In this document: positions 1 to 6,494 of the stretch, in pieces
Numbering within the stretch: position 1 is the first letter of the stretch
Layout: each line of letters opens with the position of its first letter
Translations under genes and position numbers: made by a program
Assembly: GCA_014729565.1 (NCBI GenBank)
Contig: WJJR01000138.1
Location: 1-11,860, forward strand
Direction of reading: 5' to 3'
Source of the DNA: Candidatus Zixiibacteriota bacterium
Lineage (GTDB): Bacteria > Zixibacteria > MSB-5A5 > WJJR01
Length of the DNA stretch: 11,860 bases
Notes under the pieces: model-generated
Database searches by the model: none
What the model was told of the DNA's origin: nothing
What the model saw: only the letters and a program-made list of their open reading frames with translations

Positions 1-221
1 AAGAGCCGCACCTACGCGACGATGATGTGGGCTTTTCAACAGATTCCAAGCGGTGGAGCACCCCGTTCATCCGTTGGACCCTGCGAATCACGGTTCTGCT
101 ATCTGGGTGAGCAATGACTGTACTCATCGCTGATCGCAGAGCAAATCTGAGCAGCACCCCAACTGGCAATTTCGTTCACACATTCCTTTGACATCGAAAG
201 CCCCGGACCTAGATTTCCGCG
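1..221. other. Left-edge region, no gene recognised
   Basis: No recognisable gene lies here. Two plus-strand frames are open from the window edge, one to a TGA at 115-117 and one to a TGA at about 108-110. Either could be the tail of a gene beginning outside the window, but neither peptide resembles a family I know, so I do not call a partial gene. The right end (188-215) holds a candidate promoter for the creatininase-family gene. Minus-strand frames here overlap the start of that gene and look like chance. Confidence 0.4.
188..215 (+). promoter_or_regulatory. Candidate sigma-70 promoter for the creatininase-family gene
   Basis: A perfect -35 hexamer TTGACA lies at 188-193, followed after 16 bases by TAGATT at 210-215, which matches TATAAT at 4 of 6 positions. 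Transcription would start near 222, almost on top of the proposed start codon at 225. The transcript would then be leaderless or nearly so, which fits the absence of a Shine-Dalgarno sequence. Two adjoining boxes can arise by chance, so this is tentative. Confidence 0.35.
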
Positions 222-224
222 GTG

Positions 225-1211
225 ATGGACGATGCCTTCCAACCGCGCGGCGAGGACCGCCCCGAGGACAGTCGTGCCAATGCCGGCGTTCACCGCCTGA
301 TCGAACTGAGTTCACCGGAGGTCGAGGGTCTGGCGGCATCGGGGGCCGTTGTTGTCCTGCCGATCAGTCCACTCGAAGAGCACGGTCCGCATTTGCCGCT
401 GGGCACCGATGCCCTGCTGGCTGAGCACTTCGCCGGCCTGTGTGCAGAGATTCTTCGTGAGCAGAAGCCGGAGACCCCCGTGGTCGTTGCGCCGCTGATT
501 CCGCTGGGGGCGCATGTCTTCCGCTTCATGGGGTCGATCAATATCCGGCAGCGGGTGATCCGGAATCTGCTGGTGGACTGCGGCGGTTCGCTGTCAAAGG
601 CAGGCTTCGATCAACTGATTATCGTCTCGTCGCATGGCGGACCGCGGCACATGGTCGCGCTCGATGAAGCGGCGACCGCTCTCAGCCGGCGTCATCGGAT
701 CAAAACCATCAGCCTGACCTCGCAGATCATCTTCCGATTTCTCTCCGGCAAATTGGTCGACCGAATCAGCGATGCATGCGAGCGGCCTCTCACCGACGAG
801 GAACGCACCGCGCTGACGATGGATTACCATGGCGGCTGGTGGGAGACCGCGATGATGTTGATGCTGCGGCCGGACTTGGTGGCGGATGATTACACCGAGC
901 TGCGCGATGCACTCGTGCCACGCCACAAGCTACGGCACAACACCCCGCTGAATCCGCCGGCCGGACAGGGGTATCTTGGTGCGCCGGGACGGGCCGATGC
1001 GTCATTCGCGAAGGCAAGTCTGGTTGTACTGCGTCAGGAAGCGGAGCAGATCATCGGCGATTTTCTAAGTGGTCAACAGAAGATGAAACGGTTCCGCTCA
1101 CCGCTGTACCGGATGCCGCTGTTTCGAACAAACTTCTGGATATGGGTCATTGTGGCGGTCGTGGCTGTCCTGATCGCCATACGCGTCTTGTCCCAACAGC
1201 TTATGCAATAA
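225..1211 (+). CDS. Creatininase-family amidohydrolase with C-terminal membrane anchor
   Basis: This 328-residue protein belongs to the creatininase/FAPy deaminase (ArfB)/MftE family of metal-dependent hydrolases that cleave cyclic or linear amide bonds. The substrate cannot be told from sequence. The signature EEHGPHLPLGTD lies at 51-62 and supplies likely metal ligands E51, H53 and D62. SSHGG at 135-139 supplies H137, and a WETA motif at 205-208 keeps E207. Departures from family consensus are SSHGGP in place of NGHGGN and HGGW in place of HAGE. Residues 305-321 form one hydrophobic helix with only seven residues after it, so the enzyme is probably tail-anchored with its catalytic domain in the cytoplasm. 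The family usually begins close to HRLIELS, so residues 1-22 are an extension. ATG at 225 is chosen; a GTG at 222 is in frame directly before it. There is no clear Shine-Dalgarno sequence. It is convergent with the flagellar operon and probably unrelated in function. Confidence 0.88.
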   Translation: MDDAFQPRGEDRPEDSRANAGVHRLIELSSPEVEGLAASGAVVVLPISPLEEHGPHLPLGTDALLAEHFAGLCAEILREQKPETPVVVAPLIPLGAHVFRFMGSINIRQRVIRNLLVDCGGSLSKAGFDQLIIVSSHGGPRHMVALDEAATALSRRHRIKTISLTSQIIFRFLSGKLVDRISDACERPLTDEERTALTMDYHGGWWETAMMLMLRPDLVADDYTELRDALVPRHKLRHNTPLNPPAGQGYLGAPGRADASFAKASLVVLRQEAEQIIGDFLSGQQKMKRFRSPLYRMPLFRTNFWIWVIVAVVAVLIAIRVLSQQLMQ

Positions 1212-1212
1212 C

Positions 1213-1671
1213 CTACCCGCCGTGAGACCGCGGCGGGGCCTTGTGGCGTCGATGTTGCGGTTCGGGCTCGGGCTGTACTTCCTTGATCCAACGGAAGATA
1301 TGGCGCGATAGTTCGAGCGTCTCCTGAAGCGAGCCTTCAAGCCGCGCCAAGGTCTTCTCATCCGGGATTCCGGTGCTCTGCCAACCATGCCAGAGACTGG
1401 GCGACGATTTCTCGATGTTCGCCTGGCCCTTCTCCATCGCCTCGAGCGCATCGTTGACTTCTTGAGAGACCCTGGTGATCCGCGCGACGAGGTCGAGGAT
1501 GTCGTCGTTCAGGCGGGCGGAACTGGTCCCCTCCTGCTTGAGCTTGGCGGCGATCACGGCCAGATTGACCGCCAGAAATCGAGCCCGTTCACCTACGGCA
1601 TGGACCGATTCAACCAGTTCGCCAACGGCGTGTCCATATTCAGTCTCAGGTGATTCGTCGTGGTCGCTCAT
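1213..1671 (-). CDS. Small helical protein resembling a chemoreceptor signalling tip
   Basis: This 152-residue protein has no signal peptide or membrane segment and is predicted mostly helical. Residues 26-72 align by eye without gaps to the hairpin tip of methyl-accepting chemotaxis proteins: ARFLAVNLAVIAAK falls on QTNLLALNAAIEAAR, and the following LNDDILDLVARIT on VADEVRKLAERS. I count about 13 identities in 47 positions. The glycines and glutamates of the tip are mostly lost, so binding to CheA or CheW as in receptors is not assured. A second helix (about 103-132) and a basic, Pro-rich tail follow. ATG at 1671 is chosen because AAAGGA lies 9 bases upstream; in-frame TTG at 1695 would overlap the previous gene. 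It is the last gene of the operon, 20 bases after the preceding stop. The receptor relationship is an inference; a generic coiled coil is the alternative. Confidence 0.7.
   Translation of the reverse strand: MSDHDESPETEYGHAVGELVESVHAVGERARFLAVNLAVIAAKLKQEGTSSARLNDDILDLVARITRVSQEVNDALEAMEKGQANIEKSSPSLWHGWQSTGIPDEKTLARLEGSLQETLELSRHIFRWIKEVQPEPEPQHRRHKAPPRSHGG
1216..1237. terminator. GC-rich hairpin between convergent genes
   Basis: CCCGCCG (1216-1222) pairs perfectly with CGGCGGG (1231-1237) around an 8-base loop, just past the plus-strand stop and inside the last codons of the minus-strand gene. Neither strand has a T-run after the stem, so it is not a classical intrinsic terminator. Its place between convergent stops makes a bidirectional stop or RNA-end stabiliser plausible. 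Confidence 0.35.
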
Positions 1672-1691
1672 ATCCGGATGTCCTTTCAGGA

Positions 1692-2459
1692 TCAATCGCG
1701 CGTTCGGTCTCGTTCCGCCGCAGGGCTGATTGTACGGTGCCCGTGCATGGCATCAGCGGTCGCTTGTTCATCGATTTGTTCTTCAACCGCGGCCATGTGT
1801 CGCGGGTGCAACAGGTCGGCACAGTATCCCGAGATGAGTGCGGCCGCTTTCCATTCGAGCATGCGGAAGCTCTCATGGATTTCGACCGGATCGTTGTTGT
1901 ACATCGGGTCCATGCGCTCGTCATCGGTCACCTGCCAGGTCGCCTCTCCCTTATCGCGCAGCTTGAGGCGTTTCGATCCCAGCAGAATCCCGAGATGGGC
2001 ATCGTAAAGACGCACGTCGTAGAAGACATGCATGTCGAGGCGCCTGTGATTGAAGAGATAGGGGACGCCGAGCAGTTTCTTCGATTTGGTGTCCCGTGCA
2101 ACCGTCTTCACCCACAGCACCCAGCGTGATCCGCTCGCAACGGCCACTTGGTGCACCGCGGCCGGATCGTACACGCTGCGACGCTGCAATCCGAGCACGC
2201 GCAAAACCGAGTGGGCGATGCCGGGATCGAGCACAACACGGTCACCGGTGGCACCGATGCGGTCGATCAGAAATCGTTCGAGATCGACCGAGGGCTGCAT
2301 CCCCTCACCATCGGACATCCACACAACCAGGCGATTGCCATCGGGATACTGCTGCGGGCCGGGCGGGAACTCGTCACCGGCCTGAGCGACGGTCAGGGAC
2401 AGACACATCACGACCAGTGATGCGAGCGCGATCCATGCGCGTCTACAGTTGGGCGCCAC
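1692..2459 (-). CDS. Secreted protein of unknown function, possible CsgG/TolB-like fold
   Basis: I do not recognise a named family. The start is a GTG at 2459 whose first base is the last base of the upstream PilZ gene's TAG stop, with GGAGG four bases before it. From there the protein has 255 residues and begins with a Sec signal peptide: Arg at 7-8, a hydrophobic core to about residue 24, and an AQA cleavage site before G28. C6 is not in a lipobox, so a soluble periplasmic or outer-membrane-associated protein is expected. The longer open frame upstream overlaps PilZ and would bury the signal peptide. Residues 102-118 (VHQVAVASGSRWVLWVK) and a DVRLYDAHLG...GSKRLKL stretch (148-166) recall the pattern of CsgG, FlgO-like and TolB-N-like envelope proteins, but this is a weak impression. 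Translational coupling to PilZ suggests matched output. Confidence 0.75.
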   Translation of the reverse strand: MAPNCRRAWIALASLVVMCLSLTVAQAGDEFPPGPQQYPDGNRLVVWMSDGEGMQPSVDLERFLIDRIGATGDRVVLDPGIAHSVLRVLGLQRRSVYDPAAVHQVAVASGSRWVLWVKTVARDTKSKKLLGVPYLFNHRRLDMHVFYDVRLYDAHLGILLGSKRLKLRDKGEATWQVTDDERMDPMYNNDPVEIHESFRMLEWKAAALISGYCADLLHPRHMAAVEEQIDEQATADAMHGHRTISPAAERDRTRD

Positions 2460-2926
2460 TATTCCTCCGATTCCGCTTCGATTTGCTTCTGAAACACGAA
2501 CCGCGACACGATGCGCTTCAGGTTCTCGGCGAAACCCATCGGATTGCCGGGGAGACGTGCCAGGTTGTCGGCGAGTGTTTCGTCGTCGATCTGATCGGCG
2601 GTGACATACTCCAATCCGATCAACCGTTCGCCGTCCTCGCACTCCTCGACGCGTTTCACACGGGCCAGGACGTTTGACAACTGGTCAAACCCCTTGATGT
2701 CGAAGGTGAGCAGCAAAAGATCGTCGTTGCCGACTTTGTCATTGCTGCTGATCAGTGCACCGCCACCCGAGATGTTGAGCAGCACACCGCCCTTCTTTTC
2801 CGGGTGTGTGCGGACGCGCTTGTCCTTGTCGATTTGCACGACGGAAAAGCCGACCGGCGAAAAGATCTCCAGACGCACGTACCGGCGTTTCTGCGTCTTG
2901 CCCGTGTTGTTTGCTTGCGTGGTCAT
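2459..2926 (-). CDS. PilZ-domain protein, probable c-di-GMP receptor
   Basis: A 155-residue protein consisting mainly of one PilZ domain. Both nucleotide-binding signatures are visible: RxxxR at R14-R18 (RRYVR) and NxSxxG at N51-G56 (NISGGG). PilZ proteins bind cyclic di-GMP and change motility, adhesion or polysaccharide output. There is no YcgR-type N-terminal domain, so this is a stand-alone adaptor with a charged helical tail (about 112-155). ATG at 2926 is chosen because GGAGG lies five bases upstream; an in-frame ATG at 2965 exists but lacks such a site and lies in a repeat-bearing leader. It overlaps the next gene as TAGTG. Its place in a flagellar operon suggests it couples c-di-GMP to the flagellum or to the secreted protein after it. 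The family call is firm; the target is unknown. Confidence 0.9.
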   Translation of the reverse strand: MTTQANNTGKTQKRRYVRLEIFSPVGFSVVQIDKDKRVRTHPEKKGGVLLNISGGGALISSNDKVGNDDLLLLTFDIKGFDQLSNVLARVKRVEECEDGERLIGLEYVTADQIDDETLADNLARLPGNPMGFAENLKRIVSRFVFQKQIEAESEE

Positions 2927-2933
2927 GTGGTCC

Positions 2934-2971
2934 TCCGTGAGTATCGATCCGTGAATCTCTATCATCCGTGA
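2934..2971 (-). repeat. Three TCACGGA repeats in the pilZ leader
   Basis: On the minus strand TCACGGA occurs three times ahead of the PilZ start codon, at 2965-2971, 2948-2954 and 2934-2940. The first two lie in identical decamers ATTCACGGAT (2964-2973 and 2947-2956), and the third contains part of the Shine-Dalgarno sequence. Spacing is 17 and 14 bases. Such an array could be a repeated protein site or a translational control element, or simply local duplication. Confidence 0.5.
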
Positions 2972-2977
2972 ATGCGC

Positions 2978-4159
2978 TTATACTGGCTCCTGACTGTCGA
3001 CACGCAACCGGTGCAGTTGTTCGATGGCCAGATCGACGATGTGTCGTGCCATCGCCGACTTGGTCGGGTCTTTTTGGTTCTGGTGAATCCACTCGCGGCC
3101 GGAGCGCACGGCGCTGTTCAGGTACTGTTGGGCGTCTCCCAGACGGCCGCAGCGGCGCGATAGCTCGCCGACCATGTAGGTCAGTTGAATCTGGGCGTTC
3201 CCCTTCGGAACGCTGTGACCTTCCTCGTAGGCCAACCGATAGCTCTCCAATGACAGGTACACCGCTTCCAGTTCATCGGTGGGCACACCGTCCCACAAGC
3301 TGTGCAGGCTCTTGAGGAACGAGGTGTACGACGGGGAGTCGCCATACCGTTCTCCGCCGTTGTCGTTCTCACCGACAACCGTTCCCGCTTCCAATTCGTT
3401 GAGTTGTTCGGCAAAGTGGTCGGATTGTGAACGGAGTGTCTGAACTGCATCCTGCAGCTCTCGGACCGACTCGGCAGACATCGCCTGCTGCGCATCGGCG
3501 GTCTGGGGCGATGAAGCGGCCGATTCCGGATGCGTTTCGAGTAGTTCGTGGATCTCGCCGACGTTCTCACCGATCTGTGTGATCGCTCGCGACAAGCCGC
3601 GCACCTTTTGCAGCAGTTGACGGCGCAGGATCACATGGGGTGACGGGCGGCTCGTCTTGCCATCCCCCATCTCATGAAACAGCCAGGCGGTGCGCAGGTA
3701 CCAGCGGGCGATATCGAAATGAGACGGGTGATCCAGCAATTGTTCATCGTGAATGCCGATCAGCAGCTTATTGAGTGCTGTCTGTAACGGATACGCTTCG
3801 GGCCAGAGCGCGGAGCCGAGTTGGCGAATGACGGACTCGTCATCGGTCAGAGCATTCAGATGCCGCTGGCGAATCACCGATTGGCGATGCGTACGGAACG
3901 TCGCGTCATCTTTCCATTCGCGGAATCGACGCGTGAATTCACGTGTGTAGAAACACGAGGAGCACGTCGCCATAAAGTACAGCAACGGATTCGTGTCCTG
4001 GTAGCGGGGATTGCGCCACTGGCGATTCAACGGCCGAAAGTCGGTGTCGCGCCCCTCCTCGGTGTACGCACCCAGCTTGATCATTTCGAATTCATTGACC
4101 GTCTTGCAGACCGGGCATTCGACACGGGTGTAATAAAATGGTGTTTCGTCGGCTTTCAT
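2978..4159 (-). CDS. DUF2225 protein with coiled-coil insertion
   Basis: A 393-residue cytoplasmic protein whose N-terminal part matches the DUF2225 family. A CPVC pair (C15, C18) and a CSSC pair (C66, C69) are separated by a segment with D40, R42 and an NPLLYF motif, and together should form a zinc-ribbon-like site. DUF2225 has no settled function. Two features make this member large. Residues about 178-258 are charged and heptad-like, broken by a Ser/Ala/Pro stretch near 212-230, so a coiled-coil insertion is likely. The C-terminal part (325-386) looks like TPR-type helical repeats. The start ATG overlaps the stop of the preceding membrane-protein gene as ATGA, indicating coupled translation. 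It is an adaptor or scaffold by appearance; no catalytic motif is seen. Confidence 0.85.
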   Translation of the reverse strand: MKADETPFYYTRVECPVCKTVNEFEMIKLGAYTEEGRDTDFRPLNRQWRNPRYQDTNPLLYFMATCSSCFYTREFTRRFREWKDDATFRTHRQSVIRQRHLNALTDDESVIRQLGSALWPEAYPLQTALNKLLIGIHDEQLLDHPSHFDIARWYLRTAWLFHEMGDGKTSRPSPHVILRRQLLQKVRGLSRAITQIGENVGEIHELLETHPESAASSPQTADAQQAMSAESVRELQDAVQTLRSQSDHFAEQLNELEAGTVVGENDNGGERYGDSPSYTSFLKSLHSLWDGVPTDELEAVYLSLESYRLAYEEGHSVPKGNAQIQLTYMVGELSRRCGRLGDAQQYLNSAVRSGREWIHQNQKDPTKSAMARHIVDLAIEQLHRLRVDSQEPV

Positions 4160-4503
4160 GACGGCGTCCTTTCCGTCTCACGCTGCTCGAGATAGTCGAG
4201 CAAGCGCTGTCGTAACGGGTCCGAGGTCGTGGATTCAGGTCGGTCGACTGTCTCTGCGCGTTCCGGTCCACGGCGCAGATCGATGTAGCGGAATGGTGTC
4301 GACGCGTCACCGGCGGCTGCGGTCATGGTGGCGCGCGGCACCGGGGTCGATGCGGCCGCCTGCAAGCGGGCGGCAGGCCGCCTCTGGGATGGGGTCCGTA
4401 CGGCCAACCGTGCCACCCAGATGACCGCGGCCAGCAACGCCAGCCGTGATGCGGTGGTGATCATCACCTCGCCCCAGAATGTCGGATCATTGAATACGTC
4501 CAT
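4156..4503 (-). CDS. Hypothetical single-pass membrane protein
   Basis: I do not recognise this 115-residue protein. One hydrophobic helix spans about residues 15-34, followed by a basic cluster (R32, R36, R41-R42) that by the positive-inside rule places the rest in the cytoplasm. The middle is Ala/Pro/Thr-rich and probably disordered. The end (about 96-110) is a short helix rich in Arg, Leu and Glu. A GAGAGG site lies seven bases before the ATG, and the stop overlaps the DUF2225 start. FliO is a small one-TM flagellar protein of similar build, but it normally sits by fliP and I see no FliO sequence signature, so I do not use that name. A membrane tether for the neighbouring DUF2225 protein is a reasonable guess. 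Confidence 0.72.
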   Translation of the reverse strand: MDVFNDPTFWGEVMITTASRLALLAAVIWVARLAVRTPSQRRPAARLQAAASTPVPRATMTAAAGDASTPFRYIDLRRGPERAETVDRPESTTSDPLRQRLLDYLEQRETERTPS

Positions 4504-4533
4504 GTTACAACCTCTCGTCGTCCGGTGACTTGT

Positions 4534-4863
4534 TCAGACGGTGATATCGAGACTCGGAGGCGGCAGCGGTTCATCGTCATCTGTTGAATCTGCCGCATTG
4601 TGCGATTCCTGTTCCTCCGTCCCGTCGTCTGCCTGTTCCTGTGACTCGCCTTTCTCCCTGTGATCCGGTTTCTCCCGGTGCAGAATCACCTGATCGGAGT
4701 GTTGAGTCGGTGTCGGCTTCTTTTGATCGTCCTTGTTCTTTTGATCCGTCAGGACCAGTGCGGTCCGTTGTTCGTTCTCCGGGTTCGCCCGCAACGACTC
4801 GGTGATCTTGAGCACCGCCTGCGTCTTGCTCAACGCATCCTGTAGGTCGATGGGCCGAACCAT
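4534..4863 (-). CDS. Small charged flagellar-locus protein with N-terminal IDLQ motif
   Basis: A 109-residue protein with no membrane segment or signal peptide. The first 28 residues form a plausible amphipathic helix with PIDLQ at 4-8 and KTQAVLKI at 13-20. The rest (about 40-100) is a low-complexity, hydrophilic tail rich in Gln, Lys, Glu and Asp, expected to be disordered, ending in a small hydrophobic patch PSLDITV. From memory, short proteins with a similar IDLQ start follow the flagellar sigma factor in several other flagellar clusters, but I cannot confirm this here. GGGAGG lies a few bases upstream of the ATG, 18 bases after the sigma factor's stop. A chaperone or regulator role is possible; nothing in the sequence decides it. 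Confidence 0.7.
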   Translation of the reverse strand: MVRPIDLQDALSKTQAVLKITESLRANPENEQRTALVLTDQKNKDDQKKPTPTQHSDQVILHREKPDHREKGESQEQADDGTEEQESHNAADSTDDDEPLPPPSLDITV

Positions 4864-4881
4864 ACCGCCCTCCCGGGCCGG

Positions 4882-5721
4882 TCATAATCCGAATCGCTCG
4901 TGCACCATTTGCCGCAGTTTGCCGACCGACTTGGTGTGGATCTGCGACACGCGCGATTCGGAAATGCTCATGACCTCGCCGATTTCCCGCAAGGTCAGCT
5001 CTTCGTAATAGTAGAGCGCAATCACCAGCTTCTCCTGTTCAGAGAGGCTGGAGATGGCGTTGATCAGGTACGCGCGCAATTCCTGACGCTCGATGTCGCC
5101 CAACACACTCTCGTTCTGCGGCGATTCGAGTGTTTCGACGCGCGGGACCTGGCGATTGTCTTCTTCACGATAGACAAGTTCATCCAATGACAGCAGCGTG
5201 GTGCCGGAGACGTCTTCGAGCGCCGCGAGCAGTTCATTTGACGTGATCTTCATGTCGTCGGCGAGTTCGGCCTTGGTGGGAACACGGCCGAGTTTGTTCT
5301 CCAGCTTCACCGTGGAGCGGTCGATTTCACGCGCCTTGGCCCGCGTCGAACGCGGTACCCAGTCGAGGGAACGCAATTCATCGAGAATGGCGCCGCGAAT
5401 CCGAGGCACGGCGAAGGTCTCGAATTTCACCCCACGGGCGGGATCGAAGTTTTTCAACGCTTCGATCAGACCGATCACACCGGTCGAAATCAGATCCGAC
5501 AGCTCGACCGATTTGGGGAATCCGAGCGCCATGCGTCCGGCGACGTTCCGAACCAACGGGAGATAGTGATTCAGCAGATCCTGACGCACGTCGGGATCCT
5601 TACTGTGCTGATACGCCTCCCATTTCCGCTGGACCTGGACCGAGACGGTACTGCGTTTCCGTGTCTGCGGCGCACCCCGCTGCGCCTGTTCTGTCGTGTT
5701 GGTGCTTGCACTGGTTGGCAT
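4882..5721 (-). CDS. fliA: RNA polymerase sigma factor for flagellar operons (FliA/SigD/WhiG type)
   Basis: This 279-residue sigma-70-family protein directs RNA polymerase to late flagellar and chemotaxis promoters. Region 2 covers about 52-125 and includes the family-typical GLIEALKNFDPARGVKF and the segment RIRGAILDELRSLDWVPRS. Region 3 covers 126-175, with GRVPTKAELA. Region 4 covers 226-272, with a helix-turn-helix at TLREIGEVMSISESRVSQI. Region 1.1 is absent, as expected for this class. The first 30 residues are a Ser/Thr/Gln-rich extension beyond the usual start. GGAG lies about nine bases before the ATG. The gene follows flhG by 20 bases, the same order as in Pseudomonas and, more loosely, Bacillus. 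No anti-sigma factor FlgM gene is in the window. Confidence 0.96.
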   Translation of the reverse strand: MPTSASTNTTEQAQRGAPQTRKRSTVSVQVQRKWEAYQHSKDPDVRQDLLNHYLPLVRNVAGRMALGFPKSVELSDLISTGVIGLIEALKNFDPARGVKFETFAVPRIRGAILDELRSLDWVPRSTRAKAREIDRSTVKLENKLGRVPTKAELADDMKITSNELLAALEDVSGTTLLSLDELVYREEDNRQVPRVETLESPQNESVLGDIERQELRAYLINAISSLSEQEKLVIALYYYEELTLREIGEVMSISESRVSQIHTKSVGKLRQMVHERFGL

Positions 5722-5741
5722 AGAGATGCTCCGGGTTATCC

Positions 5742-6494
5742 CTAGTTATCGGCCCACGACGGCCGGTTGCTTATTGCCCCCGCGATCGAAGCGTTCTTTT
5801 TCTCTGGCTTCGGCACATCGGCCGAATCCCACATCGCAATCGCCTGCACCCGTTGATCGGATCCGCCTTCGGGTACGGTTCCGAGCACCGGCCAGGTGCG
5901 ATTGAGAAATTGGGACGTCAGTTGACTGAATCGCTCATGGAGCGACTCGGCGTCTGTGCTATTGTCGATGCGATTGAAAACGAGTGATGTGTGGTCTGCG
6001 AGCACGCCCGCGCCGAAACGCCGCAGGAGGGCGTAAGTTCTTGCCACACAGGCGATATCATCCTGGAGCAGAATGGCGCGACGGTCAGCGGTGGTGAGCA
6101 CGAACTCGGCGACGACCCGTGATACGGTGCCCAGGTCGATGACCACATGGTCCCATTTGCCCTCACGAAGGCGCTCAAAGAGTGATTTTACGTCACCGAT
6201 CGCATCGGGGCCATGAATGCCCCACCCATTGCCGCTGGCGAGCAGACTGACATGCTCTTCGATGCGGACGACCGCGTCGTTAATGCCGGTCGAGCCGTCG
6301 GCCACGTTCTCGACGAAATGTGCCGGGGTCGCGCCGACCTGCCAGGCCAGATCGCCACCGGAGAGCTCGAGCAGCAGGCACCTCTTGCCCTGGCGCCCGA
6401 TGGCCCGCGCCCAGTCGAGGCTGATCGCGCTCTGGCCAATGCCGCCCTTGGCGGCGACCACGCAGGTCATCTGGATATCGGGAGCCAGCGTCAT
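5742..6494 (-). CDS. flhG: FlhG/FleN-type MinD-like protein with degenerate Walker A motif
   Basis: FlhG is a MinD/ParA-type ATPase that limits flagellar number and acts with FlhF. This 250-residue version keeps the fold: a P-loop region at 16-22, a possible Walker A' remnant at LLELSGGDLAWQVG (41-54), a Walker B strand HVVIDLG with D120, and a VFNRID strand at 172-177. The P-loop reads KGGIGQS where MinD-type proteins have KGGxGK(T/S). The deviant-Walker signature lysine K16 is kept, but the catalytic P-loop lysine is Q21. The N-terminal DQAxxLR-type helix that stimulates FlhF GTPase is absent, since the P-loop begins within 16 residues of the start. The C terminus ends without an obvious amphipathic membrane-binding helix. 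The ATG overlaps the flhF stop as ATGA. Lysine-poor relatives such as CpaE/TadZ act as localisation proteins, so a CpaE-like label is an alternative. Confidence 0.82.
   Translation of the reverse strand: MTLAPDIQMTCVVAAKGGIGQSAISLDWARAIGRQGKRCLLLELSGGDLAWQVGATPAHFVENVADGSTGINDAVVRIEEHVSLLASGNGWGIHGPDAIGDVKSLFERLREGKWDHVVIDLGTVSRVVAEFVLTTADRRAILLQDDIACVARTYALLRRFGAGVLADHTSLVFNRIDNSTDAESLHERFSQLTSQFLNRTWPVLGTVPEGGSDQRVQAIAMWDSADVPKPEKKNASIAGAISNRPSWADN

Noticed and set aside
1650..2129. Plus-strand open frame opposite the secreted-protein gene
   Set aside because: No ribosome site or family resemblance; the minus-strand gene has a signal peptide and operon context.
2460..2642. 61-residue N-terminal extension of the secreted protein
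   Set aside because: It overlaps the PilZ coding region, is Arg-rich in the way of an out-of-frame translation, and would bury a clear signal peptide.
4504..4533. Possible promoter in the gap before the one-TM protein gene
   Set aside because: The 30-base gap holds a good ribosome site but no -35/-10 or sigma-54 pattern.
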